From Imperialibacter sp040222385 (GTDB lineage: Bacteria > Bacteroidota > Bacteroidia > Cytophagales > Cyclobacteriaceae): DNA of 64,000 nucleotides. Every line of letters starts with the position of its first letter. Position 1 is the first letter of the stretch. A model generated the notes under the pieces. It was not told the origin of the DNA. It saw only the letters and a program-made list of their open reading frames with translations, and searched no databases. The stretch covers positions 124,001 to 188,000 of the forward strand of contig NZ_JAVKDF010000027.1 in assembly GCF_040222385.1 (NCBI RefSeq), read 5' to 3'. Both the position numbers and the translations under genes were made by a program. Shown here piece by piece: positions 1-12,200 of the stretch.

Positions 1-3000
1 TCATTCTATCGGTGGCACGGTCCCATCCAGGTTGCGTCGTTCCGTCGATAATAATCAGTTTATAATTTGTGTTGGTTAACAGAGGTAGTTCTGTGTCTGG
101 ACTGATTGTCCAACTGGTCCCTGACCCATCTCCAGGAAGGTTAAAGCTGATTGTGACAGGGTCAGTAGTATTTTCTACATTCAAAATGGCCTGACGAAGA
201 CTGCCTGGACCGGAGTCAGCGGTCGTGGTCACTACTTGTGTGCCTTCAAAAAACTCTATCGACAAATTGCTACTAGCGCCGGTTGAACCAGCTACAGTAG
301 CCGCGCCACCTTCTACAAAGGCGGCATCTTCAAAAGTAAAAATAAGATCGGTTACATCCTCCGCATCATCGTTGGGGCTAGCGCTGCCAGAAAAAGTGAG
401 CACTCCAGACAGGCCATCTGTGGCTATCGCTAAATCGGGAATTAAACCGGTAGGCAGGTTGCTGATAGAATAGTCTACGCCGTAGGTCAGTCTGCTACCA
501 CTATTACTAAACGTTTCGCCTCCAGCTACACTAATAACAGCTGAGCCGTTGACCACACCATTGTCCAGCGGGTCTTCTTTAAATGATTCCCCGGATAGGG
601 TATACTGATTAACTTTATCACCAGCGGTTCCCACCACGTACATCTTATCGCCCGGACTGCTGAAGGCCAGGCCAGTGGGGAAGGATTCCTGTGACAACAC
701 GGAGCGAAATACGCCGCTATAAATCGCCCCACCAGAAAAATCAAAAGGATTCGTTAGCAAATATTCGTACACTTTCCGGTCACCACGACTCATTATGAAT
801 ATTTTGGAGCCTTCAATATTAAAGGCAATTTCCTCAGGGGTTGTCGTTTGGGCGCTCACGTCAACAAGCTGGGAATCAAAGGTGATTCCTGAGGTAATAT
901 CATAAGGAGATGACAAACTGTACTGATTGACCTCATCGTCGCCGTTGTTGACTATGAACAACTTAGCACCATCCCGACTTAGGGCCATACCCCGTGGGAA
1001 ACTGCCTTCAGCTGATACTTCCGCATTTCCATCGAAAGTAACTCCCGATGTAATTTCAAATGGGTCGGTGAGGCTGTATTGTGAAACAAACCCACTGCCC
1101 GACCCATCGCCGATGACGTACATTCTGGTGCCATTCCTGTTGAAAGCAAGCCCATAGGGTGCTGTCTCCTGCCCTGACAAATCAAAAAATCCATCGTGCG
1201 TAACACCTGTTGTGGTTTCAAACGGCGTAGCCAAACTGTATTGATTGACTTCGTCCCCACCGGTACCTACAATAAACATTTTGGTTCCATCCCAGCTGAA
1301 ATCGATATCCTGAATGGTAGCCTCCTCCCCAATAATTCCAAAAGGAGTATTGTCGTAAGTTACCTGGGAAGAGATATTGATAGATGAAGAGTAAGTCAGG
1401 TAAGAGGTGACCGGGGCTGTTAGCGCACCAGAAGTAAGCCAATTGGAAGTTGGCCCCATTAACGTAAACCCTATCAACTCACCGTCGCTAGTATTTGGCG
1501 TACGGTCTGGTAAAAATTCTATTGCCGGGTCAGCATTGTTTGCTCCGGCAATACCCTGATCGAATCTGTAGTTGGCCAACAGCCCTTCTTCACCACCGTC
1601 AATTGTATTGAACATCTCAGCTTGCAGATCAATATCGGATCTGCGATAATTCCAAATCCGCACCTCATCTATTTCTCCCTCATAATTAATTTCATTGATG
1701 TCGGTCCCACTGCCCAATAGCAGATGTTCACTAACAACATTCAAAGGGCCGGATAAATTGGCGGTTGCATCTACTTCAACACCATCAACAAATAATGTGA
1801 CCGGACCGTCAGCTATCCAGGTCATTGCCACATGCCTCCATTCGTCCGGAAACAAATCAAATCCATTTCCCCCATCAAAACGGGCTACCTCGATGGTACT
1901 TCCATTGTCAACAAGGCCAAATAATTCGCCTCCTGAGTCGCTTCCTTCAAGTACAATAGCAAAAGTCGTAGTGCCTTCTACACTTGTGGCCCCTTTGCCT
2001 ATGATAGTCATCGTTTCGTCACCAGGACCAGATGGAATATAAGAAGGTTTAATCCACGCCTCAACAGTGAAGGCACCCAAACCGCTGTAATCTGGGTCCC
2101 CCAGGTCAACATAGTCGTCAACTCCATCAAAACTCAAAGAATTCCCTGGAGCAGTTATCGTTGTACCGTACTTTTCACGGGAGGGCATAGAGTTATTTGT
2201 TGCGCCACTAGCCATCACCCTATAGTAGTATCCGGTTTCAGGCAAAACAGTGACATCTGAATAGAAAGTCTGGTTCGCTGCCACTGCACCAATCTGGCTA
2301 TAAGTCGATTTATCGAAATCAGCCCGTTCAATGCTAAAGCCGGTTTCTGATAAAGAATTGTCCTCCCAATTGATGTTGATCTGGCTGTCACTTACTTCGT
2401 TTGTCACAACCGCAGTGGGGGAACCCGGTGCCACTTCGGCAAACCCATCAGAAGTCACCCAGTTCGATGAGGAACCATTCAATGTAAAATTAGCAAGCGT
2501 TCCATCAACACCATTGGGGGAAATATCAGGCAAAGTGGTTATGCCTGTGTTGTCGGATCCAGCCGATCCTTCATTGAATTGGTAGTAGGCCCTTAGATCA
2601 GCTTCATTTCCGGCTAACTCTACAGTCATATTTGTCTGTAATTCAATTGGCGTTCTTGCGGCGTCCCATATTCTTACCTCTTCGATCATCCCCTCAAAGA
2701 AATCTACTGGCGTACCGTTGTTATTCCACGATCCAATATCCAATGCCGAAGTAGTGTGGAATTGCCCGTTCACAGTTCCTGTCTTCACCGGTGCACCATT
2801 GACAAAAAGCGTGGCATTGTTGCTCATGTTCCCTTCACGAACCACAGCTACATGGTACCATTGGTCATCATTAAGAGCATATCTGTCAAAAGTGATGGTT
2901 GTAGCTGGGTCACCAAACTCGTAATATTCGGTATAACTCAGATAGCCATTATCAAGCCTTAGAATCGAATAGTCGTTGATGCCTCCCCAGGCCACAATGG

Positions 3001-6000
3001 TTTGCGGCGAATTAAAAGAGGATGTCCTAATGAAAGCCTCTATCGTTAGTGGCTCCGGCCGACTGAAGTGGGGCAGGTGGACAACGTCATCCACCCCGTC
3101 GAAACTCAGTGAGTTGTTAAGCACTGAAGCGTCAAGCCCAGATGATGGCACCCAGTTGGAAGCAACTGAGCCATTGAGCACCGCACCAGTTAGTGTGGCA
3201 TCGTGATTATTTAGACTTCTATCTGGTAGAAGATTCACAGGTGGTGACGTGTTGTTTCCATTTGCAATGCCCTGGTCAAAGCGGTAGTATGCCAAAAGAT
3301 TACTTTCACTACCAGTTAGCGGGACTGCAATATTTCCCAAGATTTCAGGCTGTGTTCTTGCGTCATCCCAAACCCTGACTTCATCAAGCAGGCCTATAGA
3401 AGGCCGAGCTCCACTGCTGTTATTCCCTATCACAAAATTTATGCTGTTGTCAGGGATGTTACCCACAGTAGGCACAGCTGCTCCCGGCACCCCATTGACA
3501 TATACAGTAGTTTCTGTGCCGTCCCAAACCGCAGCTACGTGTTGCCATACATTGGTTGTTAGTGGAGCGGAGGCAAAATACGTATTGGCATCAGAAGACT
3601 TGAACGAGAAATAGAAATTTGAGCCTTGCCGCCAGAGTTCCCAGCCTGCCGCTGTTCCCAGGGTAGCCTGCGAAACTAACATGCCTTCTCCTCCTCCCTG
3701 TGATGTCGAGGCCCAAACCCATGCCTCTACTGTAAGGGCAGACAATGCTCCGGATATGTCTGGAGCTATAAATTGAGCTACTCCATCAAAATTAAATGCA
3801 TTACCAGGAGGTGTTCTGGTATTGCCTGATTTTTCACTAGATGGTGCCGAATCGCCATTTGCATTTCTGGCTACCACATAGTAGAAGTAGCTATTGTCAA
3901 CTGTGACTGTATTATCTATATAAGTAGTTGCGTCAGCGGTCACCGTGGCGATTTCGCTAAAAGTCACGTTATTCCCGTCAGACCTAAAAATGGCAAAATC
4001 CGTTTCATCGGATGAATTATCTGTCCACGCCAGGTCAATCTGTGTTGATGATATTTCGACAGTTTGAAGATTGGAAGGCGAGATTGGTGGACTTAAGGCA
4101 GCCTGGGAAGAAAATTCAGAAAGTCCAATCGACACGTCATTTACAATTGCCACATATGACTCCCCACCGGCCACCGAGGTCAAGAAATTCCAAACTCCTC
4201 CAGTTACCGTAGTAGACCCCAGGTAAAATGCTCCCTGGTCATCTGCGCACGAAGCATCTACCCGATAGACATCTACGTTAGTAGCATCCGCAGTCGTAGA
4301 GGTACCCGATATTTCAGTTCCTGTAATTTGATTGATCACAGGTGCATCAACAATAGCCGTATTGGCAAAACTTATTCCCCCACCCACATTACAAGCGACG
4401 ATGTTGATGTCAATAAGGTTTCCATTCGAATTATCTGAACCCGTAAAAAAAATCCCACTACCCGCATTGTAAACAATGATATTTTCGAAGCCTACGCCAC
4501 CAACCGTCACGTCAGTCGTTGTGTTACTAAAGTCTATGCCTTCACCAGTATTAGGGAGGGGTGTTGGGCCGCCAAACTCTGCACCTATTTTGTTGCTCTG
4601 AATTAAAATGTTGGAATTGGCCCCGGCAAAATTAATTCCATTGTCCCCGGCAGTGTCTCCGTTGCCAGAAATAACATTGTCTTCAACCTTTATTTGTTGA
4701 CTAGTATTATTGACGCCATTTGCCAGGCCAAATGCTATACCATGACCCAGGTTTGCCATACCTGAACCAAAATTGCCAGCAGCACTAGTTCCAATAAAAT
4801 TGTTTTGAATGATCACATCAGAAGTACCAGCAACCGCTATCCCGCTTTCGTTGCTGGCCGAGATCACATTGTTTTGAATGATCGCTCCCAGGCCAATACC
4901 CGAAACAATGTCGATACCATTACCAACATTGCCAATTGCTGTAGTTCCAGAACTATTCAGACCGATTATGTTACTATCAACAATAGTGTTGCTACCGCCC
5001 ACCAAATGGACACTGAAAGCACTGAATGTACCTGAAATCACATTGCCTTGGCCAACACCCTGGCCACCAATCACAACGAAATCGTCACCTGCCTCAATAC
5101 GAATACCTCTAAGGTTTCCAAGGGCGTTTTCTCCGTTTTTATCCGTTCCAATCAGGTTGCCAAAAATCTGAGCATTAGGGCCATTGTCAAATTGGATGCC
5201 GTATTCAAGGCCGCCGCTGCCATTGCCAGAAATAACGTTTCCTTCCCCCGCCAGCGAGTTGCCACCGATTAAGATATTGTCGCCAGAAATAAACAAGCCG
5301 CTTCCCAAATTTGCATCAACGCTTAAGCCGTCAATGCTCAAACCAAAATAATTGCCCTGAATGATTTGATCGTTTGAGGCTCCCGAGGAAATAACTGCAG
5401 ATCCCGTATTGCCTTTTATAATATTTCCCTTACCCGGCTTACCTATGATAAGGTTGTGCGACCCACCATTTACCCAGAGTCCGTTAAAAAAACCATTTAT
5501 GACCAATCCATATATTTCAACATCAGACTCGGTGATGTAGAAACAGTTTAAGTTGCTCACCGACGTGCCATCCAAAATCACCATGGAGTTGGGATCACCA
5601 AAAACCCAGCCTGGCTGAGTGGTGGCATCAATTGCTATTGATGCATCTACCGTATTGTCGAGCGTTGGCAAGACTGTTAATGGGGAAATCACCCAGGGCC
5701 CTCCACCAGCAATATTGAAATCTATCACACTCTTGGCTGCCAGGCTGGCATTTGCATCTAAAATCGCCTGCCTTAGCGAACCTGCTCCCGCATCAGCGGT
5801 GCTGGTTACCGTAAACTGATCAGTAAAATAAGGAGCTGAAAACTCTGACACACCAAAAATGCCATCGACACTTGATTCATCGTCGTCGACAATGGCGGTA
5901 TAGGGTGTCATTTCATCGAATGAGCCGGAAACAGCCCACATTCCACCCGAAACTGCATTGGCAAATTCTGCCAGCAAGATTTTTCCCTGGTTATCGGCAC

Positions 6001-9000
6001 AGCCGTCTTCAGATTCAAAAATCAGGATATTGGCACCGTCCTCTGCGGTACTCGTTCCACTGATTTCGGTTGGTGACACGGAGGTAATAACTGGGGTCGC
6101 AACAACCGACGTGCCACTAATATTGATACCAAGACCTGTGTTACAAAAAATGCTATTGGCGCTGATGGCACTAGTACCAAATGAGGTCTGAGATGTTCTT
6201 ATGCCGCCAGATCCGTTAAAAGCAACAGTGTTTTCAGCTCCCACACCACCAATTGTTGTTGTGGTAACCGTTGCCGAAACGATGTTAATTCCATACGTAC
6301 CATTGCCAAAACTTGTGACACCATCGGGTGCCACTCCAATTAAGTTGTTGATAATTGAGCCTGTGTTTGATACACCACCGATTTCAATTCCATCGTCGGC
6401 CGAACCACCTACCACGTTGCCATCAATTGTAAAATTTGTTGCTCCTGTCAGCACAAGACCACCCACTCCGGTTATGCTGTTGCCAATCGTATAAGTGTCG
6501 GCTAAGCCAACCCCCACGTAGTTATTGACGATATCTATCTGGTCGCCTGTGCTTACAGCAATAGCAGCAATGTTGTCGATGCCGGCAATGTAATTTCGTC
6601 GGTTAGGGTCCGCATTGCCTATGGTGAGGTTGGATGTCGTAGTGATATTTATTCCTCTACTGGTGGTGATATCAGCTCCAGTAAGAGAACTGCCCAATAA
6701 GTTACCTTCCAACGTCACTCCCGTACTGCCGGAAATATTGATGAGGTAACTGCTAACGGCTGACCCGGCCATATGATTCCCTTCACCAAGAGTCCTGTCT
6801 CCCCCGATAACCAGGTTATCGCTGGAAGAAGCAGCAATACCAATTCCCGATGTAGCCTGGTTGGAAAGTCCATCGCCAGTCACTCCGATATGGTTGCCCT
6901 GAATAGTGATGTTGTCGGCATTGACGATATTAATGGCAGTGGTAATATTGTTGTTGATGATGTTGTCTTCGATAACGGCGTTGTCATAGGTTTCTCCGTT
7001 GATCAATATGCCGAAATCGGCATTGACAATTTTCAACCCAAAAATATCCACGTCAGGTGATGCGATGGTGAAACCATCCCCATTAGTGACACCAGCGAGG
7101 TTAAGGGTGACCATATTTTCAGTAGCGAAATCCCAGCCAGGTTGAGACTTGCCATCAATTGCCATTGATCTTGTGATGTTGGGTAGTTGTGTTACCAGAT
7201 TAATGGTCCATGGACCTGATCCCGGAATGGCGAATGTGATGGTTTCTTTTGAACCGCTTGCATTGGCGTCGATAATTGCTTGCCTTAATGAGCCCGAACC
7301 GTCATCATGGGTATTAACGACCGTATATGGTGGGGGCTGCATAGCGCCAGATGTCAGCCAGTTGGAAGCAGCAAAATCTAACTGAAAATTGGAAAGCGTT
7401 CCGTGATGCCCGTTAATGCTAAGATCTGGAAGTGTGGTAATGCCTGTATTTGTCGCTCCTGCATCTCCTTCATCGAACTGATAGTAGGCCACCAGACCCT
7501 CCTCAGCGCCAGACAGCGTAGTGTATAGATAGTCCTGAATCTCAGCTGTTGACCTCGCAACACTCCACATCCTGAATTCATCTAACTGGCCTGAGAGAAA
7601 ATTGGCCACAGAGGTAGAAGAGCCAAGAAAATATTCATCTGTCGTTGACTGATGGTCAATGGAAAACAAGATCGATTCATTGATGATATGTGCGCCATCC
7701 AAATAACCATTTAATGTTGCGCCATCGTAAGAATAAGCTACGTGATGCCAATCGGTGTCATTGATGACTATCCCCGAAACACTTCTCGGACTTGTACCCG
7801 CAAAGCTTCCATACAACTCTATTGTGTTTCCAACATATTCGAAGATTATCGAGATAATGTTGTCCTTATCCATAATATAGCTTTGGCTCTGGGACAGGTT
7901 GTTCGATTTAAACCAAAACTCATAAGTAAACTGGTTTGTCAAATCAAGTGTTGGCGAATAGGGAATTATTACCCGGTCATCTGTCCCGTCAAAGTCCAAT
8001 GTATTTCCAGGTGTAACCATGAACTGCATGGTATTGGAAAACGGGCTGGGGCCTCCATCATCGTAATTAATACTTAGATAGAGAGGTGTGTTGAGATAAG
8101 AAGAAAGATCCTGTGCAACAACCTCGCTACCGCCGTTGGTGTTGGTGACGGATGCCGATGAAATGACAGGTGATGAAAAGTCCGAGTTATCATCAAGGTT
8201 GTAGAAAACAGTAGAGGCGTTGGCTATGGGCAACCAGTTGAGGGTGAAGCCAGAAGAGGAAATATTGGAGGCTTGGTAAAGGATAGGGGTAAACGCTCCT
8301 GAAGGGTCAGCCCAAAGCGGGCCAAAGCCTACGCCGTCGGCACTGTTAGTCGCATAATTATTGTCCCTCAAAATGCCATCATTTGCGTTCGCTGTTGCAT
8401 CACCAACAACAATTCCCGTGTTCTCGTCAAATTTATAATAGGCCTCAAGGTTCAACTCACCGCCAGAAAGCTCGCCGAACATAGCTGACACTATTTCATT
8501 TTTGGTTCTCGCCGTTGACCAAATTCTCACTTCGTCAAGCTCCATGTTTAGCGCATCGCTGACCGACCCTTCTCCGCTTGTCTCGGCATTGGAATAGGTG
8601 CCCAAATTCATTGTGGCAGTGCCACTGTGAAGCGAAGCGGGAATTCCCACTGTTTCTTCACCGGCAAGCTGCCCGTCGATATAGACCCGAAGAGCCCCAT
8701 CTTCATACACACCTACCGCATGCTGCCAAACGCCAAGCTTTAGGGGAAAGCTGCTTGCCACTAACGCATTGTAATCGTCTCCTATCTCTGACACGCCCAT
8801 AACAAGCGACATATCCGCCGATACAAATAGCGCATATGAACGCTGATTTGCGTCAGGGTTGGCTTTATTAATGATCGGTTGAAAATCGGCTGGGGCACCT
8901 TGCAGTTTGATCCATGCCTCTAGCGTGAGGGCTGCAGTTATGTCGAGGCTGGCAGCATCCGGCACTTCCACATAGTCATCCACACCATCAAATTGCAGGG

Positions 9001-9097
9001 AATAGTTCTGAGCAATAACCTGGCCTTGAAAAAGAAAAAAGTAAATGGCAGCCGCTGCGGCTTTTGCAACGGCCTTTGTCCTCCTGTACGATTTCAT
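1..9097 (-). CDS. Giant secreted multidomain LamG/beta-helix protein (3' end beyond window)
   Basis: An open frame runs from an ATG at 9097 to the left edge, at least 3032 codons, so the C-terminus is missing. It starts with a signal peptide (MKSYRRTK, a hydrophobic Ala-rich core, cleavage near VIA-Q at residue 29). Read from the translation, the order is: LamG/concanavalin-like domain (nt 9010-8400), fibronectin-like linker, second LamG (8010-7450), two SLRQAI-type blocks that open long right-handed parallel beta-helices (7320-5830 and 5800-4150), FN3-like linker, two LamG domains (3800-3230, 3130-2590), FN3-like linker, fifth LamG (2150-1550), a propeller of YSL-type repeats (1440-740), a cadherin-like stretch, and a third SLRQAI block at the edge. 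LamG units end in a recurrent NWxxSG linker. The protein is probably a T9SS-exported adhesin or glycan-binding surface protein, but the sorting domain itself is not in view. A TCCATTTG element about 75 nt upstream could be the promoter. Confidence 0.9.
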   Translation of the reverse strand, partial: MKSYRRTKAVAKAAAAAIYFFLFQGQVIAQNYSLQFDGVDDYVEVPDAASLDITAALTLEAWIKLQGAPADFQPIINKANPDANQRSYALFVSADMSLVMGVSEIGDDYNALVASSFPLKLGVWQHAVGVYEDGALRVYIDGQLAGEETVGIPASLHSGTATMNLGTYSNAETSGEGSVSDALNMELDEVRIWSTARTKNEIVSAMFGELSGGELNLEAYYKFDENTGIVVGDATANANDGILRDNNYATNSADGVGFGPLWADPSGAFTPILYQASNISSSGFTLNWLPIANASTVFYNLDDNSDFSSPVISSASVTNTNGGSEVVAQDLSSYLNTPLYLSINYDDGGPSPFSNTMQFMVTPGNTLDFDGTDDRVIIPYSPTLDLTNQFTYEFWFKSNNLSQSQSYIMDKDNIISIIFEYVGNTIELYGSFAGTSPRSVSGIVINDTDWHHVAYSYDGATLNGYLDGAHIINESILFSIDHQSTTDEYFLGSSTSVANFLSGQLDEFRMWSVARSTAEIQDYLYTTLSGAEEGLVAYYQFDEGDAGATNTGITTLPDLSINGHHGTLSNFQLDFAASNWLTSGAMQPPPYTVVNTHDDGSGSLRQAIIDANASGSKETITFAIPGSGPWTINLVTQLPNITRSMAIDGKSQPGWDFATENMVTLNLAGVTNGDGFTIASPDVDIFGLKIVNADFGILINGETYDNAVIEDNIINNNITTAINIVNADNITIQGNHIGVTGDGLSNQATSGIGIAASSSDNLVIGGDRTLGEGNHMAGSAVSSYLINISGSTGVTLEGNLLGSSLTGADITTSRGINITTTSNLTIGNADPNRRNYIAGIDNIAAIAVSTGDQIDIVNNYVGVGLADTYTIGNSITGVGGLVLTGATNFTIDGNVVGGSADDGIEIGGVSNTGSIINNLIGVAPDGVTSFGNGTYGINIVSATVTTTTIGGVGAENTVAFNGSGGIRTSQTSFGTSAISANSIFCNTGLGINISGTSVVATPVITSVSPTEISGTSTAEDGANILIFESEDGCADNQGKILLAEFANAVSGGMWAVSGSFDEMTPYTAIVDDDESSVDGIFGVSEFSAPYFTDQFTVTSTADAGAGSLRQAILDANASLAAKSVIDFNIAGGGPWVISPLTVLPTLDNTVDASIAIDATTQPGWVFGDPNSMVILDGTSVSNLNCFYITESDVEIYGLVINGFFNGLWVNGGSHNLIIGKPGKGNIIKGNTGSAVISSGASNDQIIQGNYFGLSIDGLSVDANLGSGLFISGDNILIGGNSLAGEGNVISGNGSGGLEYGIQFDNGPNAQIFGNLIGTDKNGENALGNLRGIRIEAGDDFVVIGGQGVGQGNVISGTFSAFSVHLVGGSNTIVDSNIIGLNSSGTTAIGNVGNGIDIVSGIGLGAIIQNNVISASNESGIAVAGTSDVIIQNNFIGTSAAGNFGSGMANLGHGIAFGLANGVNNTSQQIKVEDNVISGNGDTAGDNGINFAGANSNILIQSNKIGAEFGGPTPLPNTGEGIDFSNTTTDVTVGGVGFENIIVYNAGSGIFFTGSDNSNGNLIDINIVACNVGGGISFANTAIVDAPVINQITGTEISGTSTTADATNVDVYRVDASCADDQGAFYLGSTTVTGGVWNFLTSVAGGESYVAIVNDVSIGLSEFSSQAALSPPISPSNLQTVEISSTQIDLAWTDNSSDETDFAIFRSDGNNVTFSEIATVTADATTYIDNTVTVDNSYFYYVVARNANGDSAPSSEKSGNTRTPPGNAFNFDGVAQFIAPDISGALSALTVEAWVWASTSQGGGEGMLVSQATLGTAAGWELWRQGSNFYFSFKSSDANTYFASAPLTTNVWQHVAAVWDGTETTVYVNGVPGAAVPTVGNIPDNSINFVIGNNSSGARPSIGLLDEVRVWDDARTQPEILGNIAVPLTGSESNLLAYYRFDQGIANGNNTSPPVNLLPDRSLNNHDATLTGAVLNGSVASNWVPSSGLDASVLNNSLSFDGVDDVVHLPHFSRPEPLTIEAFIRTSSFNSPQTIVAWGGINDYSILRLDNGYLSYTEYYEFGDPATTITFDRYALNDDQWYHVAVVREGNMSNNATLFVNGAPVKTGTVNGQFHTTSALDIGSWNNNGTPVDFFEGMIEEVRIWDAARTPIELQTNMTVELAGNEADLRAYYQFNEGSAGSDNTGITTLPDISPNGVDGTLANFTLNGSSSNWVTSDGFAEVAPGSPTAVVTNEVSDSQININWEDNSLSETGFSIERADFDKSTYSQIGAVAANQTFYSDVTVLPETGYYYRVMASGATNNSMPSREKYGTTITAPGNSLSFDGVDDYVDLGDPDYSGLGAFTVEAWIKPSYIPSGPGDETMTIIGKGATSVEGTTTFAIVLEGSDSGGELFGLVDNGSTIEVARFDGGNGFDLFPDEWRHVAMTWIADGPVTLFVDGVEVDATANLSGPLNVVSEHLLLGSGTDINEINYEGEIDEVRIWNYRRSDIDLQAEMFNTIDGGEEGLLANYRFDQGIAGANNADPAIEFLPDRTPNTSDGELIGFTLMGPTSNWLTSGALTAPVTSYLTYSSSINISSQVTYDNTPFGIIGEEATIQDIDFSWDGTKMFIVGTGGDEVNQYSLATPFETTTGVTHDGFFDLSGQETAPYGLAFNRNGTRMYVIGDGSGSGFVSQYSLTDPFEITSGVTFDGNAEVSAEGSFPRGMALSRDGAKLFIVNNGDDEVNQYSLSSPYDITSGITFDSQLVDVSAQTTTPEEIAFNIEGSKIFIMSRGDRKVYEYLLTNPFDFSGGAIYSGVFRSVLSQESFPTGLAFSSPGDKMYVVGTAGDKVNQYTLSGESFKEDPLDNGVVNGSAVISVAGGETFSNSGSRLTYGVDYSISNLPTGLIPDLAIATDGLSGVLTFSGSASPNDDAEDVTDLIFTFEDAAFVEGGAATVAGSTGASSNLSIEFFEGTQVVTTTADSGPGSLRQAILNVENTTDPVTISFNLPGDGSGTSWTISPDTELPLLTNTNYKLIIIDGTTQPGWDRATDRM

Positions 9098-9240
9098 TGG
9101 GACTTGTGGCTACTTCTGTAAACAAAAAAATCAAGCGTATGCTCGCTAGGAGCTTGGCGAATCCACAGGCAGCGGAAGTACAAATGGAATTTAACTCATA
9201 ACTTTCAGAAATACAACAATTTACCTAAAAAGTGACAATA

Positions 9241-9267
9241 CGGTAACATCGATTGGTGATGTTATCG
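9241..9267 (-). terminator. Hairpin downstream of the 3645-aa gene, weak terminator candidate
   Basis: The arms CGGTAACATC and GATGTTATCG pair over 10 bp (one G-T pair) around a 7-nt loop. The hairpin lies 29 bp after the stop of the giant gene on the minus strand. A loose T-rich stretch follows rather than a clean T run, so termination is plausible but not certain. The same 198-bp gap must hold the promoter of the next giant gene. Confidence 0.35.
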
Positions 9268-9295
9268 TGTTGATAATGAAGCGGGTTGAAGACTT

Positions 9296-12200
9296 CTACT
9301 TACTAATCCAGATTTTAAATGAGGTGATGTTGACTCCGTTGTTTTCAAGGTCGTGGAACCTGAGAATATACATCCCGTTTCTTATCTTGGTTACATCTAA
9401 AGTCAGGCCTTCATTCTGACCTTTGATTAGACTGGCTTTCTGCAACGTCTGCCCCGTCATGTCGATCAACTCTGCTTCAACACTGCCCTTTACAAGCTTC
9501 TCATACCTTATCGTGATATAGTCGGCAGCCGGGTTCGGGTACGCCGTCAGCCCTTTGAAGTAGTCCAAATAGATACCCGTCTCTTCCACCTTGGTCACCA
9601 CAATGCTGGTAGGAGTAGCCAACGCATTGATCCGGATGCTGTTCTGCTCAACACCTGTGCCGCCCCCCAACTGGAAGTCCACAAATGAGGTCGGGTCCAT
9701 CGGGATACCCGGATACTGTATGTTGACACGATAGTCCCCGTCGGGCAAGTTGTTCATCTCAAACTGACCCGTTTCATCGGTTTGAACATAGGCGATCAGC
9801 TCATACTCATCTTCGTTGTCTTTCGCCCTGAACCGGGAACGGCTCACACTCACCCCCGCTCCCTGCACTCGCTTTCGGTCAAGAACCCTGCCCCCAGTGT
9901 CCCCAAAGTCCGATTCAAAAAGACCTTTGAACGTGTTGTCTCCATCCGCCGGGGTCAACTCCCTCGGTACGTTAACCAGCGTTAACGCCAGGTCACCGAC
10001 GTTGTCTCTTAGTTGGATCAGATCAGCGAACACCCAGTCGATCGTGCTCCGGTAGTAGCTCGGGATGTATACTTGTTTGTCCTGCTCTCCGTACAGCAGA
10101 TAGTCTCCCAATATCACACTGTTGATTGTAAACACGCCATTGTCGCTGCTGGTGTATAAACCTGTCGTATCATAAGCTCCTTCTTTTACTCCTAACAATG
10201 CACCTGTTACGCCGCTAACTCTTAATTCGTTCAGGTCTGTTGTCGTGCCTGTAATGGCGGCAGTAGCAAGGACTCTTTGTACTTCGCTTCGCAAACTGAG
10301 GCCAGCTACTTTGCTATTGGTTATCTCCAGCTCGTAGCTTCCCATATTCTCATACCTTATTGGTCCTAGCTGATAGGTGCTGCTGGTTCCTGCTGCTATC
10401 GATGATCCATTGCGATACCACTGGTAGCTATTGGCCGTCCCACCAACTGGCACCTCTACTGTTACTTCCGTGTTCACTGCTATCTTTTCGTCTCTGGCCT
10501 GGCCGGTCAACTTCTGAGGTGCATAGGTCATACTCGCTATCCCTATGTTAGGCTCAAGGTCGTCGAACTGAAGCCGGTTGTTTCTAACGTCAAGGGTGTT
10601 GAGCTGTATGATGTTGGTTAGTGCTGGCAAGCTGCTTATCTCATTGTCATTCAAATCAATCACTGTAAGTCTCCTCATGTCGCCCAGACGAGCGGGCACA
10701 TCACCAGCAAGGTTGTTCGACGGAAGGGTAATACCTGTAACACGGTCGTTCTCGACGGTGATGCCAAACCAGCTAGTGATGTCAGCCGTGTTCCAATTGG
10801 TTTTGTTTGTCCAGCTATCGCCAGCCGTTAGGGTATAAAGCTCGGTCAGTACCAGCCTGTCTCGTTCCAATGAGCTTACCCGAAGTGTAATAGGCAATGT
10901 GTTCAACGTAAGGTTGGGTAGCAGGCTATTGCGTACTTCGACGGCGTAGCTCCCTTCTTCAGCAAATGTGGGAAAGGCGATTGTATACGCCGCTGCGGTG
11001 GCTCCGTCGATGGATGTTCCGTTTTTATACCACTGATAAAGGTTCGATGCGCCAGGGCTGGTGCGATCAAGTGTCAATGACTCGCCTCTTTCCTGAAGCA
11101 GGTTAGTAGCTGCGAAAATATCGCCCTGCGGTGAGTAGCTAAACGTCGTTACCCCTGCAAACTGCTCCAAGGAACCAAAGTCCAGTTGATTGGAAGACAG
11201 ATCCAATACTTGCAGTGCTGCCAGGTTAGTGTTGGCGGGCACCAGAGTGACCTGGTTATTGGCCAGGTCCAGCTGCTGTAGTGCATTCAGCTCGGTGCCT
11301 GTCAGTATTGGGAAGGCGCCCGTCACATTATTAGAGGCAAGGTTGAGGGCCGTCACCCGGCTATTTGTTACTGCTACGCCTGCCCAGCCTCTCACCTGGC
11401 TTACCTTCCAGTTCCCTGAACTACTCCAGCCTGCACCTCCCATTTCATCGTAGATTTTAACCAGCGCTGTCGAGTCAGACGTTAGTTCTGCTGAATGGAG
11501 TGTTTTCGTTGTTATCGTATTGCTGTAGGCAGTGGTGTCTGTTGCAGTGTAACCTCGAACTCTATAAAAGTAGTCGGTTGCGTGGTACAACCCACTAACT
11601 GTTGCACTGGTGTCTGTCGTAACCGAGGGGTTGAAGCCCGTCAGCTGACTGGCAAACAATTCGTCGGTCGCTACTTCAAGCAAATAACCACTAACGCTGG
11701 CCACAGAGTCCCAACTCGCCAGGAAGCTGTAGGTGGTGACACCTGTGGCCTCTGATGCAATTACGCTTAAACTTTCTTCCAGCGTTCTGCTGTCTGTCAA
11801 TGGTTCTGTCGTCAGGTAATTGATGGCTGCTCCAGTGCCATTGTAGGCGTATACATCGTAATCCACCACCGTTCCCAGCTCTACACCAGACAAGTCATCA
11901 GTGAAACTTGTGTCTGATCCCGCATACACCACGTACTGGTCGGTATAACTGTCTCCTGCCGCATATTCCGTCCCATCTTCAGGTACAGTACGAGACGTCG
12001 GCGTATAGTACCGAAGCACAAGATACCCCTCCGCTCCGTCAGCAGCCGCAGTAAAGTTACCGCTCATCTGCCGGCCCGGTTCCAGGCTTAGGACAAGCGC
12101 TGTGGGCTGGCTCAGCGGTTCAGTAGCAAGCAACGCTTCTGCCCCAGTTTGGATGTTCCCGGTCAACGGGTTAACGCTATACACTATTCCGCTGCCGCCG